Source of the DNA: JAPHSX01 sp041554195
GTDB taxonomy: Bacteria > Pseudomonadota > Gammaproteobacteria > Thiohalomonadales > Thiohalomonadaceae
DNA length: 63,341 nt
Direction: 5' to 3'
NCBI GenBank assembly: GCA_041554195.1
Contig: JBFFMJ010000013.1
Coordinates: 1-63,341, forward strand
In this document: positions 34,494-43,875 of the stretch, in pieces
Position numbering within the stretch: position 1 is the stretch's first letter
Layout: every line of letters starts with the position of its first letter
The notes under the pieces: model-generated
Told to the model about the DNA's origin: nothing
Databases searched by the model: none
The model's input: only the letters and a program-made list of their open reading frames with translations
Made by a program: the position numbers and the translations under genes

Positions 34494-34635
34494 GATCATG
34501 TACCTTTTATTACCAAACTAAAATAAACGTTCGCTATGCCAGCGACATCTTGGTTGGGATGTCTTGATGTAGATCTAAAATAACCGCCATCACTAACCGC
34601 CCGAAACTGAGTATACGCCAAGCAAAGTGGTGCGA

Positions 34636-36510
34636 CTACACTTGTTGGGTAAAGAATTTAAAGGTGTTTTTGCCGTGTTCTTTGGCCGAATACATGGCGT
34701 GGTCGGCCGCTTTCTGTAGGCCAATGACGGATTCGGCGTCGTTGGGATAGATGCTGATGCCGATGCTGGTGGAGGGGCTAAGAGTGTGCTGTGGCAGGTG
34801 TATTGGCCGGGTTACCTCGTTGACGATATTGCGGGCGACCAGTGAGGCATCATCGTGGTCCCTGATTTGGTTGAGGATAATGATGAATTCATCCCCCCCC
34901 ATACGCGCCACAGTATCTTCCTCTCGAATGGAGTTTTTCAGGCGATGGGCGATCTCTTTTAGGAGTTGATCGCCCACATCGTGACCGAAGCTGTCATTAA
35001 TCAGCTTGAAGTTATCCAGGTCGAGAAAAAGCAGGGCCATCATATGCTGATTACGCCTGGCCGATTGCAGGCTTTGCTCCACCTGTGCCTTGAAGTAGAG
35101 ACGGTTGGGAAGCCCGGTGAGCTCGTCGTGGTGGGCGAGGTGAGCGAGTTGTTGTTCTACCGCCTTGAGTTCACGAATGTCACTGAATATCGATGTGTAG
35201 TTGGTGATCTTGCCGCTGTTATCACGGATCACACTGATCTGCTGCCATACCGGTAGGGTGCTGCCATCTTTGCGCTGGTTCCAGATCTCTCCACGCCAGC
35301 TGCCTTCGCTCTCTAGGTGGCGCCACAGGCTCTCGTAAAAGGCCTGATCATGTTTGCCTGAGCGTAACATGCTCGGGTTGCGCCCCAGCGCTTCCTCTTC
35401 AGAGTAGCCGGTGATGCTGGTGAAGGCTCCGTTGACCATGGTAATGCGATTATTCTCATCGGTAATGATGATGGCCTCATCGGTGCTATCGAAGATGGCA
35501 GCGGCCTGACGCAGACGATTTTCTGTGCAGATTTTGTCGCTGATATCCTCCACGCTGGACCAGATGTATTGCTCACTTCCACGCCGAATAATCTTGCCGG
35601 AAAGGCGCACCGGAACCATATAGCCATCCTTGTGGATGAACTCCTTTTCGTAGGGACCGTAGTAGCCAGAGTGCAATAGCTGCTGCAGCTGCCCCTTCTC
35701 CTGCTCCTTATATTTTGCGGGAGTAATGTCCCAGTAACTAAGAGAGAGTGCCTCCTCGATAGTGTGGCCGATAATTTCGGCATAGGCGGTATTGATATCG
35801 ACCATCTCTCCTTCCATGGTGCAGAGCGCAAGGCCAATGGGGGAGAGTTCGAAGAGGTTTTTCTGGTGAGTCCTGGCCTCCTGCAGTTTTGTGGTAATCG
35901 CCGATGTAATGCGCAGGATTAGCCAGCTTCCAAACAGGATGATGATGACGGCAGCTATGGCGGAGAATATGGCGGCCTTGATGAAGGGGGCACGAATCTC
36001 GGCTATATCAATCTTGGCGACAATGCCCCAGTCCTTGTAGGCGATGGGTTCGTGGGCGGCCAATACCGGTTCGCCACGATAGTCTAAGCCTATGATGGTA
36101 CCGGAACGGTTCTGCAGGGCACGGCGCATCGGTTCAGCCAGGGGGGAATAAAAGGGGATAGCAGGCGGCTTGTCCAGCTTGTTATGACGGTGCCGGAGCA
36201 GGAAAGTGATAGCATTGCCATTGCGTTTCGCCAGAGAAAACTCCCCGGTGTTTCCAAAACCCTGAAATGAGCCGTGGGCATCTGTCACCTGTTCAAGGGT
36301 GCTGTCATCGCGTCCATGTTCGGCATCGCTGGCTTCATGCTCTGCAATAGCCTCAATCATGCGTGCGTTGCTTTGGGCGATCTCCACCAGGTGCTGGCGC
36401 TGTTGCTCCAGGCTGACCTCGTAGAGTAGCCATATCGCCAGCACCAGCACACCAATCACTGAGATAGCCATTATGGCGATGAGCTGCTGTGGCGTGCGTA
36501 TTCCCTTCAA
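34636..36510 (-). CDS. membrane PAS-PAS-GGDEF diguanylate cyclase
   Basis: A 624-residue c-di-GMP synthase. TM1 at about 10-32; extracytoplasmic sensor about 33-180 with features of cache-like folds; TM2 about 183-203. Two PAS domains follow (about 220-330 and 340-460), then GGDEF (about 470-620) with the active motif MGGDEF and an inhibitory I-site REED upstream. No EAL domain. The start is a TTG at 36510 with a strong AGGAG 7 bases upstream, so low but real translation is expected. Confidence 0.93.
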   Translation of the reverse strand: MKGIRTPQQLIAIMAISVIGVLVLAIWLLYEVSLEQQRQHLVEIAQSNARMIEAIAEHEASDAEHGRDDSTLEQVTDAHGSFQGFGNTGEFSLAKRNGNAITFLLRHRHNKLDKPPAIPFYSPLAEPMRRALQNRSGTIIGLDYRGEPVLAAHEPIAYKDWGIVAKIDIAEIRAPFIKAAIFSAIAAVIIILFGSWLILRITSAITTKLQEARTHQKNLFELSPIGLALCTMEGEMVDINTAYAEIIGHTIEEALSLSYWDITPAKYKEQEKGQLQQLLHSGYYGPYEKEFIHKDGYMVPVRLSGKIIRRGSEQYIWSSVEDISDKICTENRLRQAAAIFDSTDEAIIITDENNRITMVNGAFTSITGYSEEEALGRNPSMLRSGKHDQAFYESLWRHLESEGSWRGEIWNQRKDGSTLPVWQQISVIRDNSGKITNYTSIFSDIRELKAVEQQLAHLAHHDELTGLPNRLYFKAQVEQSLQSARRNQHMMALLFLDLDNFKLINDSFGHDVGDQLLKEIAHRLKNSIREEDTVARMGGDEFIIILNQIRDHDDASLVARNIVNEVTRPIHLPQHTLSPSTSIGISIYPNDAESVIGLQKAADHAMYSAKEHGKNTFKFFTQQV

Positions 36511-36877
36511 AGACTGCTCCTGATGTATAGAAATTTGCCTGCCCGTTTATATCCGTACAATCAACAAGTTAAATGTAAAACTAAACCAAATATAACATTA
36601 GATAATATTAATCTATCTGGCTGTCATGCAAAGTCGTACCGTTACGTAAGCAATAACCTACGTATTTACCCTGATATGGTGGTTCGATAGCGCCACTTAG
36701 TCGCAGTGCAACAAAGAGCAAGACGGGTACATCTTTTGGTGCTTTAACGTGTGTTGGGGGTCTGAGAGCCAATAACAACTATAGAGTTCTATATTTTGAA
36801 TATAAGTATATTGTCATATCCTTAATCTCGTGTAATATGTGGGTTCATCGAACGAAAATATTTCAAGGAGCTGAATT
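36511..36877. promoter_or_regulatory. AT-rich divergent intergenic region with a promoter for the Sel1 gene
   Basis: This gap holds no gene I can support. A good sigma-70-like promoter, TTGTCA (36811-36816) and TAATAT (36833-36838) with a 16-base spacer, precedes the gene at 36878. The opposite strand must hold the promoter for the GGDEF gene, but I cannot place it. Confidence 0.5.
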
Positions 36878-37171
36878 ATGATGATCCCCGCGAGAAGGTT
36901 GTTTAAGCGCGTCGCCGCCGTTTGTCTGCTGGCCTCACTTCCCTTTGCACTGATGACCACCGAAGTGACGGCTGCCGATTTTGATAAGCCGGTGTTTGAG
37001 TTTCAGAGCAAACTGGCGAACAAGGGAAGTGCCAAGGCACAGTATTTTCTGGCGCAGATGTACGAAGAGGGCCGCGGCACTACTGCCGATGCCGAGCTGG
37101 CAAAATACTGGTATGAGCAGGCAAAATTGAACGGCTACCGTCAGGATGAGCTAAAGCTTTCGGCCAACTAG
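36878..37171 (+). CDS. small exported Sel1-repeat protein
   Basis: A 97-residue precursor: basic start, signal peptide to about 32 (cleavage near VTAADF), and one Sel1/TPR-like repeat. The repeat reads KGSAKAQYFLAQMYEEGRGTT followed by ELAKYWYEQAKLNGY, the typical LA-x-MYEEGxG and AxxWYxxAA pattern. Ribosome site AAGGAG. Sel1 repeats bind other proteins; partner unknown. Confidence 0.82.
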   Translation: MMIPARRLFKRVAAVCLLASLPFALMTTEVTAADFDKPVFEFQSKLANKGSAKAQYFLAQMYEEGRGTTADAELAKYWYEQAKLNGYRQDELKLSAN

Positions 37172-37205
37172 CTTAAGAGACTGTTATCTGGGCGGGGGCT
37201 GTGAA

Positions 37206-39356
37206 ATGATCGGCCCCATGAACCCACAAAACTCCCCCAACCCCCTCGCCCTGCATATTCTGCAAAGTGTCTTCGGCTACGAGACCTTCCGACCACAGCA
37301 GCAGGCGATTGTTGAGCAGTTAATAGACGGTGGCGATGCGTTGGTGCTGATGCCCACCGGCGGCGGCAAGTCACTCTGTTATCAAATCCCCTCGATGGTG
37401 CGCCACGGCGTCGGTATTATCGTCTCCCCGCTAATCGCCCTGATGCAGGATCAGGTGGATGCCCTGCGCCAGAATGGCGTCAAGGCCGCCTTTCTCAACT
37501 CCACCCTCAGTATCGATGAGGGGCGTGAGGTGGAGGCGGCGCTGCATCGCGGTGAACTGGACCTGCTCTACGTCGCCCCCGAGCGCTTAATGATGCCGCG
37601 CATGTTGGAGCTTCTTGAGCGCATTCCCGTTGCCCTCTTTGCCATTGACGAGGCACACTGCGTCTCGCAGTGGGGACACGATTTCCGCCCCGAGTATGTG
37701 CAGCTCTCGGTGCTGCACGAACGCTTCCCGCAGATCCCGCGCATCGCCCTTACCGCCACCGCCGATGCGGCGACCCGACGAGAGATCATCGAACGGCTGG
37801 CGCTCGGTGAGGCAGAGCAATTTATCAGCGGCTTTGACCGGCCCAATATCCGTTATCGCATTAGCGAGAACAGCGGTAACTCCCGTGACCGCCTGCTGCG
37901 CTTTATCCGCAATGAACATGAGGGGGAGGCGGGTATCGTCTATTGCCTGTCGCGCAAGCGGGTCGAGGAGGTGGCAACGTGGTTAAGCAGTAAGGGGCTG
38001 AATGCCCTGCCCTACCACGCCGGGCTGTCGCCACAGGTACGACAGGAGAATCAGGGGCGTTTCCTGCGCGAGGAGGGGGTGATCATCGTTGCGACCATCG
38101 CCTTTGGCATGGGCATTGATAAACCCGACGTGCGCTTTGTCGCCCACCTCAATCTGCCAAAGAGCCTGGAGGCCTATTATCAGGAAACGGGGCGTGCCGG
38201 ACGTGACGGCCTGCCCGCTGATGCCTGGATGGTCTATGGCCTGCAGGATGTGATCACCCTTAAGCAGATGCAGGCCAGCTCCGACGCCCCCGAAGAGATC
38301 AAGCGTATCGAGCACCACAAGCTCGATGCCATGCTGGGCCTTTGCGAGCTGACCACCTGTCGTCGCCAGGCGCTGCTGCGCTACTTTAACGATGAGTTGC
38401 CTGAGCCCTGTGGTAACTGCGACACCTGCCTAGAGCCCCCCGAGACCTGGGATGCCACCACCGCGGCACGCAAGGCGCTCTCCTGTGTGCATCGAACCGG
38501 GCAACGCTTCGGGGTGAGTTATCTGGTGGAGGTGTTGTTGGGCAAGGACAATGAGCGGATGCGCCGTTTCGGCCACGACAAGGTAAGTACCTTTGGCATC
38601 GGCGATGAACTCAACCAGAGTGAGTGGCGTGACCTCTATCGCCAGTTGATTGCCCGCGGCCTGCTGGCCGTTGACCTCGAAGGCCATGGCGGCCTGCACC
38701 TTACCGAAGAGAGCCGTCCGGTGTTGCGCGGCGATCTGCCACTGCATCTGCGCAAACTCTCGCGCAGGAAAACGGCCAAAAGCCGTGAGCGCAAGAGCAA
38801 CCGCTTCGCCGATCAGGGACAGGGGAAACTGTGGGAGGCGCTGCGCAGCCGTCGCCAGCAACTGGCCGACGAGCAGGGGATTCCCGCCTATATGATCTTT
38901 CACGATGCCACGTTGGCCGAGTTGGTGGAGAATCGCCCGGAAACACTGGAGCAATTGTCACGCATCTCGGGTGTCGGTGCGAAAAAACTCGATGCCTATG
39001 GCGGGGCCTTTCTCGACGTGCTGAATGAGTATCGTAATCTGGAAGATGAGTCAGAAAGTGATAGCGAAGGGGAGACCCTGCAACTGTTCCGCCTGGGCAT
39101 GGATGTCGAGGCTATCGCCGCCCAGCGTGGCCTCAAAATCACCACTATCTACAGTCACCTGACAAAGGGCATTGAGCGTGGCGAAGTGCCGCTGAAGGAG
39201 GTGGTCGCATTGCCGGATCATCAATTGGATGCGATTCGCTTTGCTATCGAACATCACGACGGGGGTAAACGACTCAAACCGGTGTTCGAAGCACTGGAGG
39301 GGGAGTTTCCTTATGAGGTGCTGAGGTGTGTCAGGGCGGAAATGCAGAGGGAGTGA
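37206..39356 (+). CDS. recQ: ATP-dependent DNA helicase RecQ
   Basis: A 716-residue 3'-5' helicase of recombination and replication repair. Walker A MPTGGGKSLCYQ at about 50-60, DEAH in FAIDEAHCVSQWGHDFR, and motif VI QETGRAGRDG. The RecQ-C zinc site follows (CELTTCRRQALLRYF then CGNCDTC), then RQC winged helix, HRDC (about 545-615) and a C-terminal helix-turn-helix with TTIYSHLTKGIE. Start 37206 or the nearby 37218. Overlaps nothing; a hydrolase follows. Confidence 0.96.
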   Translation: MIGPMNPQNSPNPLALHILQSVFGYETFRPQQQAIVEQLIDGGDALVLMPTGGGKSLCYQIPSMVRHGVGIIVSPLIALMQDQVDALRQNGVKAAFLNSTLSIDEGREVEAALHRGELDLLYVAPERLMMPRMLELLERIPVALFAIDEAHCVSQWGHDFRPEYVQLSVLHERFPQIPRIALTATADAATRREIIERLALGEAEQFISGFDRPNIRYRISENSGNSRDRLLRFIRNEHEGEAGIVYCLSRKRVEEVATWLSSKGLNALPYHAGLSPQVRQENQGRFLREEGVIIVATIAFGMGIDKPDVRFVAHLNLPKSLEAYYQETGRAGRDGLPADAWMVYGLQDVITLKQMQASSDAPEEIKRIEHHKLDAMLGLCELTTCRRQALLRYFNDELPEPCGNCDTCLEPPETWDATTAARKALSCVHRTGQRFGVSYLVEVLLGKDNERMRRFGHDKVSTFGIGDELNQSEWRDLYRQLIARGLLAVDLEGHGGLHLTEESRPVLRGDLPLHLRKLSRRKTAKSRERKSNRFADQGQGKLWEALRSRRQQLADEQGIPAYMIFHDATLAELVENRPETLEQLSRISGVGAKKLDAYGGAFLDVLNEYRNLEDESESDSEGETLQLFRLGMDVEAIAAQRGLKITTIYSHLTKGIERGEVPLKEVVALPDHQLDAIRFAIEHHDGGKRLKPVFEALEGEFPYEVLRCVRAEMQRE

Positions 39357-39388
39357 GAGTGGGCACACCTTCACCCACTAATAAGCAG

Positions 39389-40066
39389 ATGAAACTGGTG
39401 TTGCTTCCAGGGCTGGATGGGACGGGTGATCTATTTACCCCGTTTCTGTCATGCATTGCCTGCCCCACCCAGATCATCAGACTGCCGCAGAGCGGGCCGC
39501 AGGATTATGAGAGCTTAACGGAGTATGTGATCTCACAGCTTCCCGATGAAGCATTTGTATTACTGGCAGAGTCATTCTCCGGCCCTATCGCCGCCAGGAT
39601 TGCGGGCATCTCTTCGATACCTTTGAGGGTGGTAATCGTGGTGGCGACATTTCTCTCTCCCCCCGCCGTTACGTTATTGAAAATAGTCAAACGTCTGCCG
39701 TTACAAAAACTATCAAACATGCCGCTTTCAGGACTCATGATCAGGATGATGCTGATGGGAAGCGATGCCAGTAATGGATTGCTAGTGAGCTTCAGAGAGG
39801 CACTTAAGGTGGTTCCGGCTGAGGTGATAAGGGACCGGATGGTGGCGATTGAAAAGTTAAGAAGAGTAACGAGCAGTCGGGATCTGCCCGTCCTCTATAT
39901 CAGGGCCTCGCAAGACCGACTTGTACCAGCTGACAAGTTTCAGGAGTTTAAGTTAGTTTTCCCCAGATTTTCTCTGATCGAGATAGATGGGCCGCATTTT
40001 ATTCTTCAGGCAAGACCAGAAGCATGTGCGGAAGTGATTAATGGTTTTCTTTATGACATAAGATAA
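39389..40066 (+). CDS. alpha/beta-hydrolase
   Basis: A 225-residue hydrolase. Oxyanion region LLPGLDGTGDLF, nucleophile elbow AESFSG with S62, acid in ASQDRLVP and His in DGPHFIL near the end. The elbow is not the strict GxSxG. It resembles small thioesterase/lipase-like hydrolases; substrate unknown. AT content is higher than in recQ, so transfer is possible. The frame extends to 39326 inside recQ, but homology-like sequence begins at MKLVLL. Confidence 0.82.
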   Translation: MKLVLLPGLDGTGDLFTPFLSCIACPTQIIRLPQSGPQDYESLTEYVISQLPDEAFVLLAESFSGPIAARIAGISSIPLRVVIVVATFLSPPAVTLLKIVKRLPLQKLSNMPLSGLMIRMMLMGSDASNGLLVSFREALKVVPAEVIRDRMVAIEKLRRVTSSRDLPVLYIRASQDRLVPADKFQEFKLVFPRFSLIEIDGPHFILQARPEACAEVINGFLYDIR

Positions 40067-40153
40067 CAAAGACTTCCACTCTATAATAAATAATATTATA
40101 TTGAAAAAGTTATACGATGTGGGGTTTATTAAAATATAAAAATGGAGAAGGGA

Positions 40154-40738
40154 ATGAGTAAAATAAAATTAGCGACAGCAATGGCGGCAATCTGGTTGGC
40201 CGGTTCATTTCAGGTGGCAGCTGCTGAGGTAGAAGATTGGTATACCTACTGGAGTCTTGGTAGTGCCAGTCACACCTATGATGAACCATTGGATTCTGCC
40301 GTACAGGCGGTGGATGCTTTGCCTGGCGTGTCGCGAACGGAAACGGCAATCGATATGCTCGGTTTCTATTGGCCGATGCAAAATGATAAGACTGCCGTGG
40401 GGTTTGTTATCAGTGGCTCCGCAGACCGGTTGGAGGACTCATGGGATTATATCCAACTCAACCAGTATCTTTACGGTGGTAGCGTGATGCACTTCTTTGG
40501 TGAGGAGATCGGCGATGGCGTGTTTCTCCGCGGCGACCTTGGTATATCCAAGTTGGTGGTCGATAGCTCCGTTGCAAATATTGCTAGTGATAGCGGAACT
40601 GGAATTCTCCTTGGTGTGGGCTATGGCATCAAGGTCTCTGAGGGATTTCGCGTTCTGCTTTCGCTGACGGCATCGAACAATAATATCGATGGGCACGATT
40701 ATAAGAGCACCGCTTTCAGAATCGGTGGCCTCTGGTAA
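40154..40738 (+). CDS. small outer-membrane beta-barrel-like protein
   Basis: A 194-residue precursor with a signal peptide (cleavage near VAAAEVED) and repeated amphipathic strands. It ends FRIGGLW, with an aromatic C-terminal residue as in barrels recognised by BamA. Aromatic girdle residues (WYTYWSLG, FYWPMQ, FRVLLSL) are consistent with an 8-stranded barrel. Start supported by GGAG 6 bases upstream. Function unknown. Confidence 0.75.
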   Translation: MSKIKLATAMAAIWLAGSFQVAAAEVEDWYTYWSLGSASHTYDEPLDSAVQAVDALPGVSRTETAIDMLGFYWPMQNDKTAVGFVISGSADRLEDSWDYIQLNQYLYGGSVMHFFGEEIGDGVFLRGDLGISKLVVDSSVANIASDSGTGILLGVGYGIKVSEGFRVLLSLTASNNNIDGHDYKSTAFRIGGLW

Positions 40739-40753
40739 GAGAGTGAAAAAAAG

Positions 40754-40784
40754 AAAGGCCCCCGAATATTTCCGGGGCCTTTTG
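40754..40784. terminator. bidirectional terminator, OMP gene / rapA
   Basis: Stem AAAGGCCCC / GGGGCCTTT (40754-40783) with a 12-base loop; a long T-run on the minus strand (CTTTCTTTTTTTC) makes it strong for rapA. Confidence 0.88.
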
Positions 40785-40836
40785 CGTTATGGTATGGGGT
40801 TGTCTCTAATCTCATGGCCTTTGCCGCAACATAAAT

Positions 40837-43740
40837 TTACGTCGCCACAATCACCCGCAGCGCATCCAGCCTCGGCGTCGCGGTCTCCAGCGCCTGATCC
40901 AGGGCGCGCCACTGCTCACGGAAGAACTCCACCTCGGCCTCACGTACGTTGGGGTTGACCTTGCGTAGCGCCTCCAGACGGTCGATCTCGCGGCTCAGCA
41001 GTTCGCCGGTGCCGCGATGGGCGCTGGCGATGATCTCGGGGGCCTGCTGTTTGGCTATATTTTCGGCGTTGTCGATCATTTCTCGTAGCTCTTTTTCGTA
41101 GGCGCGGATCACCTTGCTGGCGGTCAGCTTGTCGAGTTTGTCGCGGTTCTCGTTGATCTCCTGATGCGAGAGTTTATCGGCGAGATTCTTACCGCTCAGG
41201 CCAAGTAGCACGCGAATGGTAGTGGGCGGCAGGTAGCGGCTGGCGTGCAGGGTGGAGGCGGCGCTGCTCTCAATAAGGAACAGGCATTCGAGTAGCAGGG
41301 TACCAGGCTTGATGCGTGTGCTTTTTATCGCAGTGATGGCGCTGTTTCCCTGCTCGCCGCTGAGCATGATATCCATCGCGGCGGTGGTGAGTGGGTGGTC
41401 CCAGGTGAGGTAGTGAAGGTCCTCGTTGGAGAGGGCGACATCGCGATCACAGGTGAAGGTCATGCCATCCTCATTGAGGCCGGGCAGGCTGCTTACCTGC
41501 ATCTGCTCGCCGGGGCGGATCACGGTGCTCTGCTCGGTGTGTGGCTCGCTGTCGATACCGAAGCAGTCGAAAACCCTCTCCAGGTAGTCGGGCAGGGTGG
41601 AGTCGGCATCCTCCTGCTCGGCGCGTTGCTGTAGCGCATCGGCGACGCCGGGGCGACAGGAGTTGACCTCCAGCAGGCGGTCGCGACCAAGGTGTAGCGC
41701 CTCGTTGAGCTCGTTGTGCAGCTGGTAACTGGCCTCGACAATGGCGCTGAAGACCGCCTCGTCGGTATCGGGGTGGTGCAGGGTCTCCGTCAGCTGCTCG
41801 GAGACGCGCACGAAGACGCTGTGTCCGGCGGGACAGGTCTGCTCGAAGGCCCCCAGCGCCTCGTGATACCAGCGGAACATCAGCTGCTGGCCGCTGTGTT
41901 CGAGGTAGGGCACATGGATCTGGATGGCCTCGCTCTGGCCGATGCGATCCAGCCGTCCGATGCGCTGCTCCAGCAGGTCGGGGTTGAGCGGCAGGTCGAA
42001 CAGAATGAGGTGGTGGGCGAACTGGAAGTTGCGCCCCTCGCTGCCGATCTCCGAGCAGATCAGTACCGGACTGCCGAACTCCTGATCGGCGAAGTAGGCA
42101 GCGGCGCGGTCGCGCTCGATCAGGGTCATATCCTCGTGGAATACGGCGGCATGCAGGCCGGTGGTGACGCGCAGGTACTCGGAAAGGTCCATCGCCGTGT
42201 CGGCACTGGCGGCGATCACCAGCACCTTTTCGCCACGAAGTGATTTTAGCGTGTCGGCGAGCCAGCTGGCGCGCGGATCGATGCGGGTCCACGGTGCCTT
42301 GGCCGCGCCGCCGTCGGCCTGATAAAGCAGCTCGGGGCAGAGCAATAGCTGCGGCTCGTGCAGGCCGCTGGCATGGAATACGGCCAGCGTCTCTGCATAC
42401 TCTGGTGGCAGTGCAAGCGGGTAGGCGTGCAGCTGGCGTGGCGCAAAGCCCTGCACCGCGGCGCGGGTGTTGCGGTAGAGCACACGCCCGGTGCCGTGGC
42501 GGTCCAGCAGGTGGGCCACCAGCTCATCACGGGCCGCCTCGCGGGCCCCATCGTCACTGGCATTTTGCAGGGCATCAAACAGCTCACGGTTATCCTCTTC
42601 GTTAAGGCTCTCCATCAGCACCTGTCTGGCCTTGTCATCCAGCACCTGATCGCCAAGCAGTTCCTCGACTGCATTGGCTACCGGCTCGTAGGCTGCCTCT
42701 TCGGCGACGAAGGCCTCGAAGTCGTGAAAGCGGTCTGCATCGAGCAGGCGCAGGCGGGCAAAGTGGCTCGCTTTGCCAAGCTGCTCCGGGGTGGCGGTGA
42801 GCAGCAGCACGCCGGGGATCTGGCGGGCCAGCTGCTCTACCATCAGGTATTCGTGGCTCGGCCGTTCGGGTGACCAGGCGAGGTGGTGGGCCTCATCGAC
42901 CACCAGCAGGTCCCAGTCGCAGGCCAGAACCTGCTGCAGGCGATCGGGCTGCTGCAGTAGAAAGTCGAGACTACAGAGCACCAGCTGTGCGGTATTGAAG
43001 GGGTTATCCTGCTCCTCGCTCAGCTCCACCGCCTGACAGCGCGCCTCGTTAAAGATGCTGAAGTGCAGATTGAAGCGGCGCACCATCTCGACCAGCCACT
43101 GGTGGGTCAGACTCTCCGGCACCACGATGAGCACGCGGTTGGCCCGCTCGGTAAGTAGTTGCTGGTGCAGTACCAGCCCCGCCTCAATGGTCTTGCCCAG
43201 CCCCACCTCGTCGGCCAGCAGCACCCGTGGGGCGAAACGGTTGGCGACTTCGTGGGCAATATAGAGCTGGTGCGGCAGCAGGCTGGTACGTGCACCGGTG
43301 AGGCCGCGCAGGTCTGAGTGGCCGAGACGGTTGAGCTGTTGCAGTGTCTCGTAGCGCAGGGCGAACCACTTGTCGGCATCGAGCTGGCCGGTAAACAGCC
43401 GCTCGGTGGGTCGATTGAGCTGAATTAGATCATTCAACTCCCCCTCCGGTAGCGGGGTCAGCATGCCGTCGTAATCCCGTCTGCCACTGTAGATCAGCAG
43501 ACCTGCCTGCTCCTCGACAGACTCGACGGTGAGCGACCACCCCTCCTGTGATTGTATCTCGTCCCCTTCGGTAAAGTGGACACGAGTCAGCGGCGCGCTC
43601 TGCTTGGCGTAGACACGCTGTTCGCCACTGGCGGGAAAGAGTACGGTAACGGTACGGTGATCGGTGCTGAGGATGGTGCCGAGCCCCATCTGCAGTTCGG
43701 CATCGCTGATCCAGCGTTGACCCGGGATAAAATCGTACAC
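40837..43740 (-). CDS. rapA: RNA polymerase-associated Swi2/Snf2 protein RapA
   Basis: A 967-residue ATPase that reactivates stalled RNA polymerase. N-terminal Tudor-like domains (GQRWISDAELQMGLGTI), helicase motif I LADEVGLGKTIEAG, DEAHH box, and motif VI in QRIGRLDRIGQ. The long C-terminal region from about 640 matches RapA. The start is a GTG at 43740 with GAGGT 6 bases upstream; the frame continues to a TTG at 43776 that is not credible. Length is the family standard (968 in E. coli). Confidence 0.95.
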   Translation of the reverse strand: MYDFIPGQRWISDAELQMGLGTILSTDHRTVTVLFPASGEQRVYAKQSAPLTRVHFTEGDEIQSQEGWSLTVESVEEQAGLLIYSGRRDYDGMLTPLPEGELNDLIQLNRPTERLFTGQLDADKWFALRYETLQQLNRLGHSDLRGLTGARTSLLPHQLYIAHEVANRFAPRVLLADEVGLGKTIEAGLVLHQQLLTERANRVLIVVPESLTHQWLVEMVRRFNLHFSIFNEARCQAVELSEEQDNPFNTAQLVLCSLDFLLQQPDRLQQVLACDWDLLVVDEAHHLAWSPERPSHEYLMVEQLARQIPGVLLLTATPEQLGKASHFARLRLLDADRFHDFEAFVAEEAAYEPVANAVEELLGDQVLDDKARQVLMESLNEEDNRELFDALQNASDDGAREAARDELVAHLLDRHGTGRVLYRNTRAAVQGFAPRQLHAYPLALPPEYAETLAVFHASGLHEPQLLLCPELLYQADGGAAKAPWTRIDPRASWLADTLKSLRGEKVLVIAASADTAMDLSEYLRVTTGLHAAVFHEDMTLIERDRAAAYFADQEFGSPVLICSEIGSEGRNFQFAHHLILFDLPLNPDLLEQRIGRLDRIGQSEAIQIHVPYLEHSGQQLMFRWYHEALGAFEQTCPAGHSVFVRVSEQLTETLHHPDTDEAVFSAIVEASYQLHNELNEALHLGRDRLLEVNSCRPGVADALQQRAEQEDADSTLPDYLERVFDCFGIDSEPHTEQSTVIRPGEQMQVSSLPGLNEDGMTFTCDRDVALSNEDLHYLTWDHPLTTAAMDIMLSGEQGNSAITAIKSTRIKPGTLLLECLFLIESSAASTLHASRYLPPTTIRVLLGLSGKNLADKLSHQEINENRDKLDKLTASKVIRAYEKELREMIDNAENIAKQQAPEIIASAHRGTGELLSREIDRLEALRKVNPNVREAEVEFFREQWRALDQALETATPRLDALRVIVAT

Positions 43741-43875
43741 GTATCTACCTCTGTGCTGTCGAAGGGGGGGGCGCAATATTAGAACAAATGTAGCCTATTG
43801 GCGATGGGTTTGGTGTGAAAGTGGCGGTATGTCATGATGTGGTGAAGGGATATAAATAACTTTATAGGGTGTCTG

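Noticed and set aside
7605..36780. The 14-mer GAGCCAATAACAAC at 7605-7618 and 36767-36780
   Set aside because: Only two copies with unrelated flanks; probably chance in 63 kb, although both are upstream of genes.
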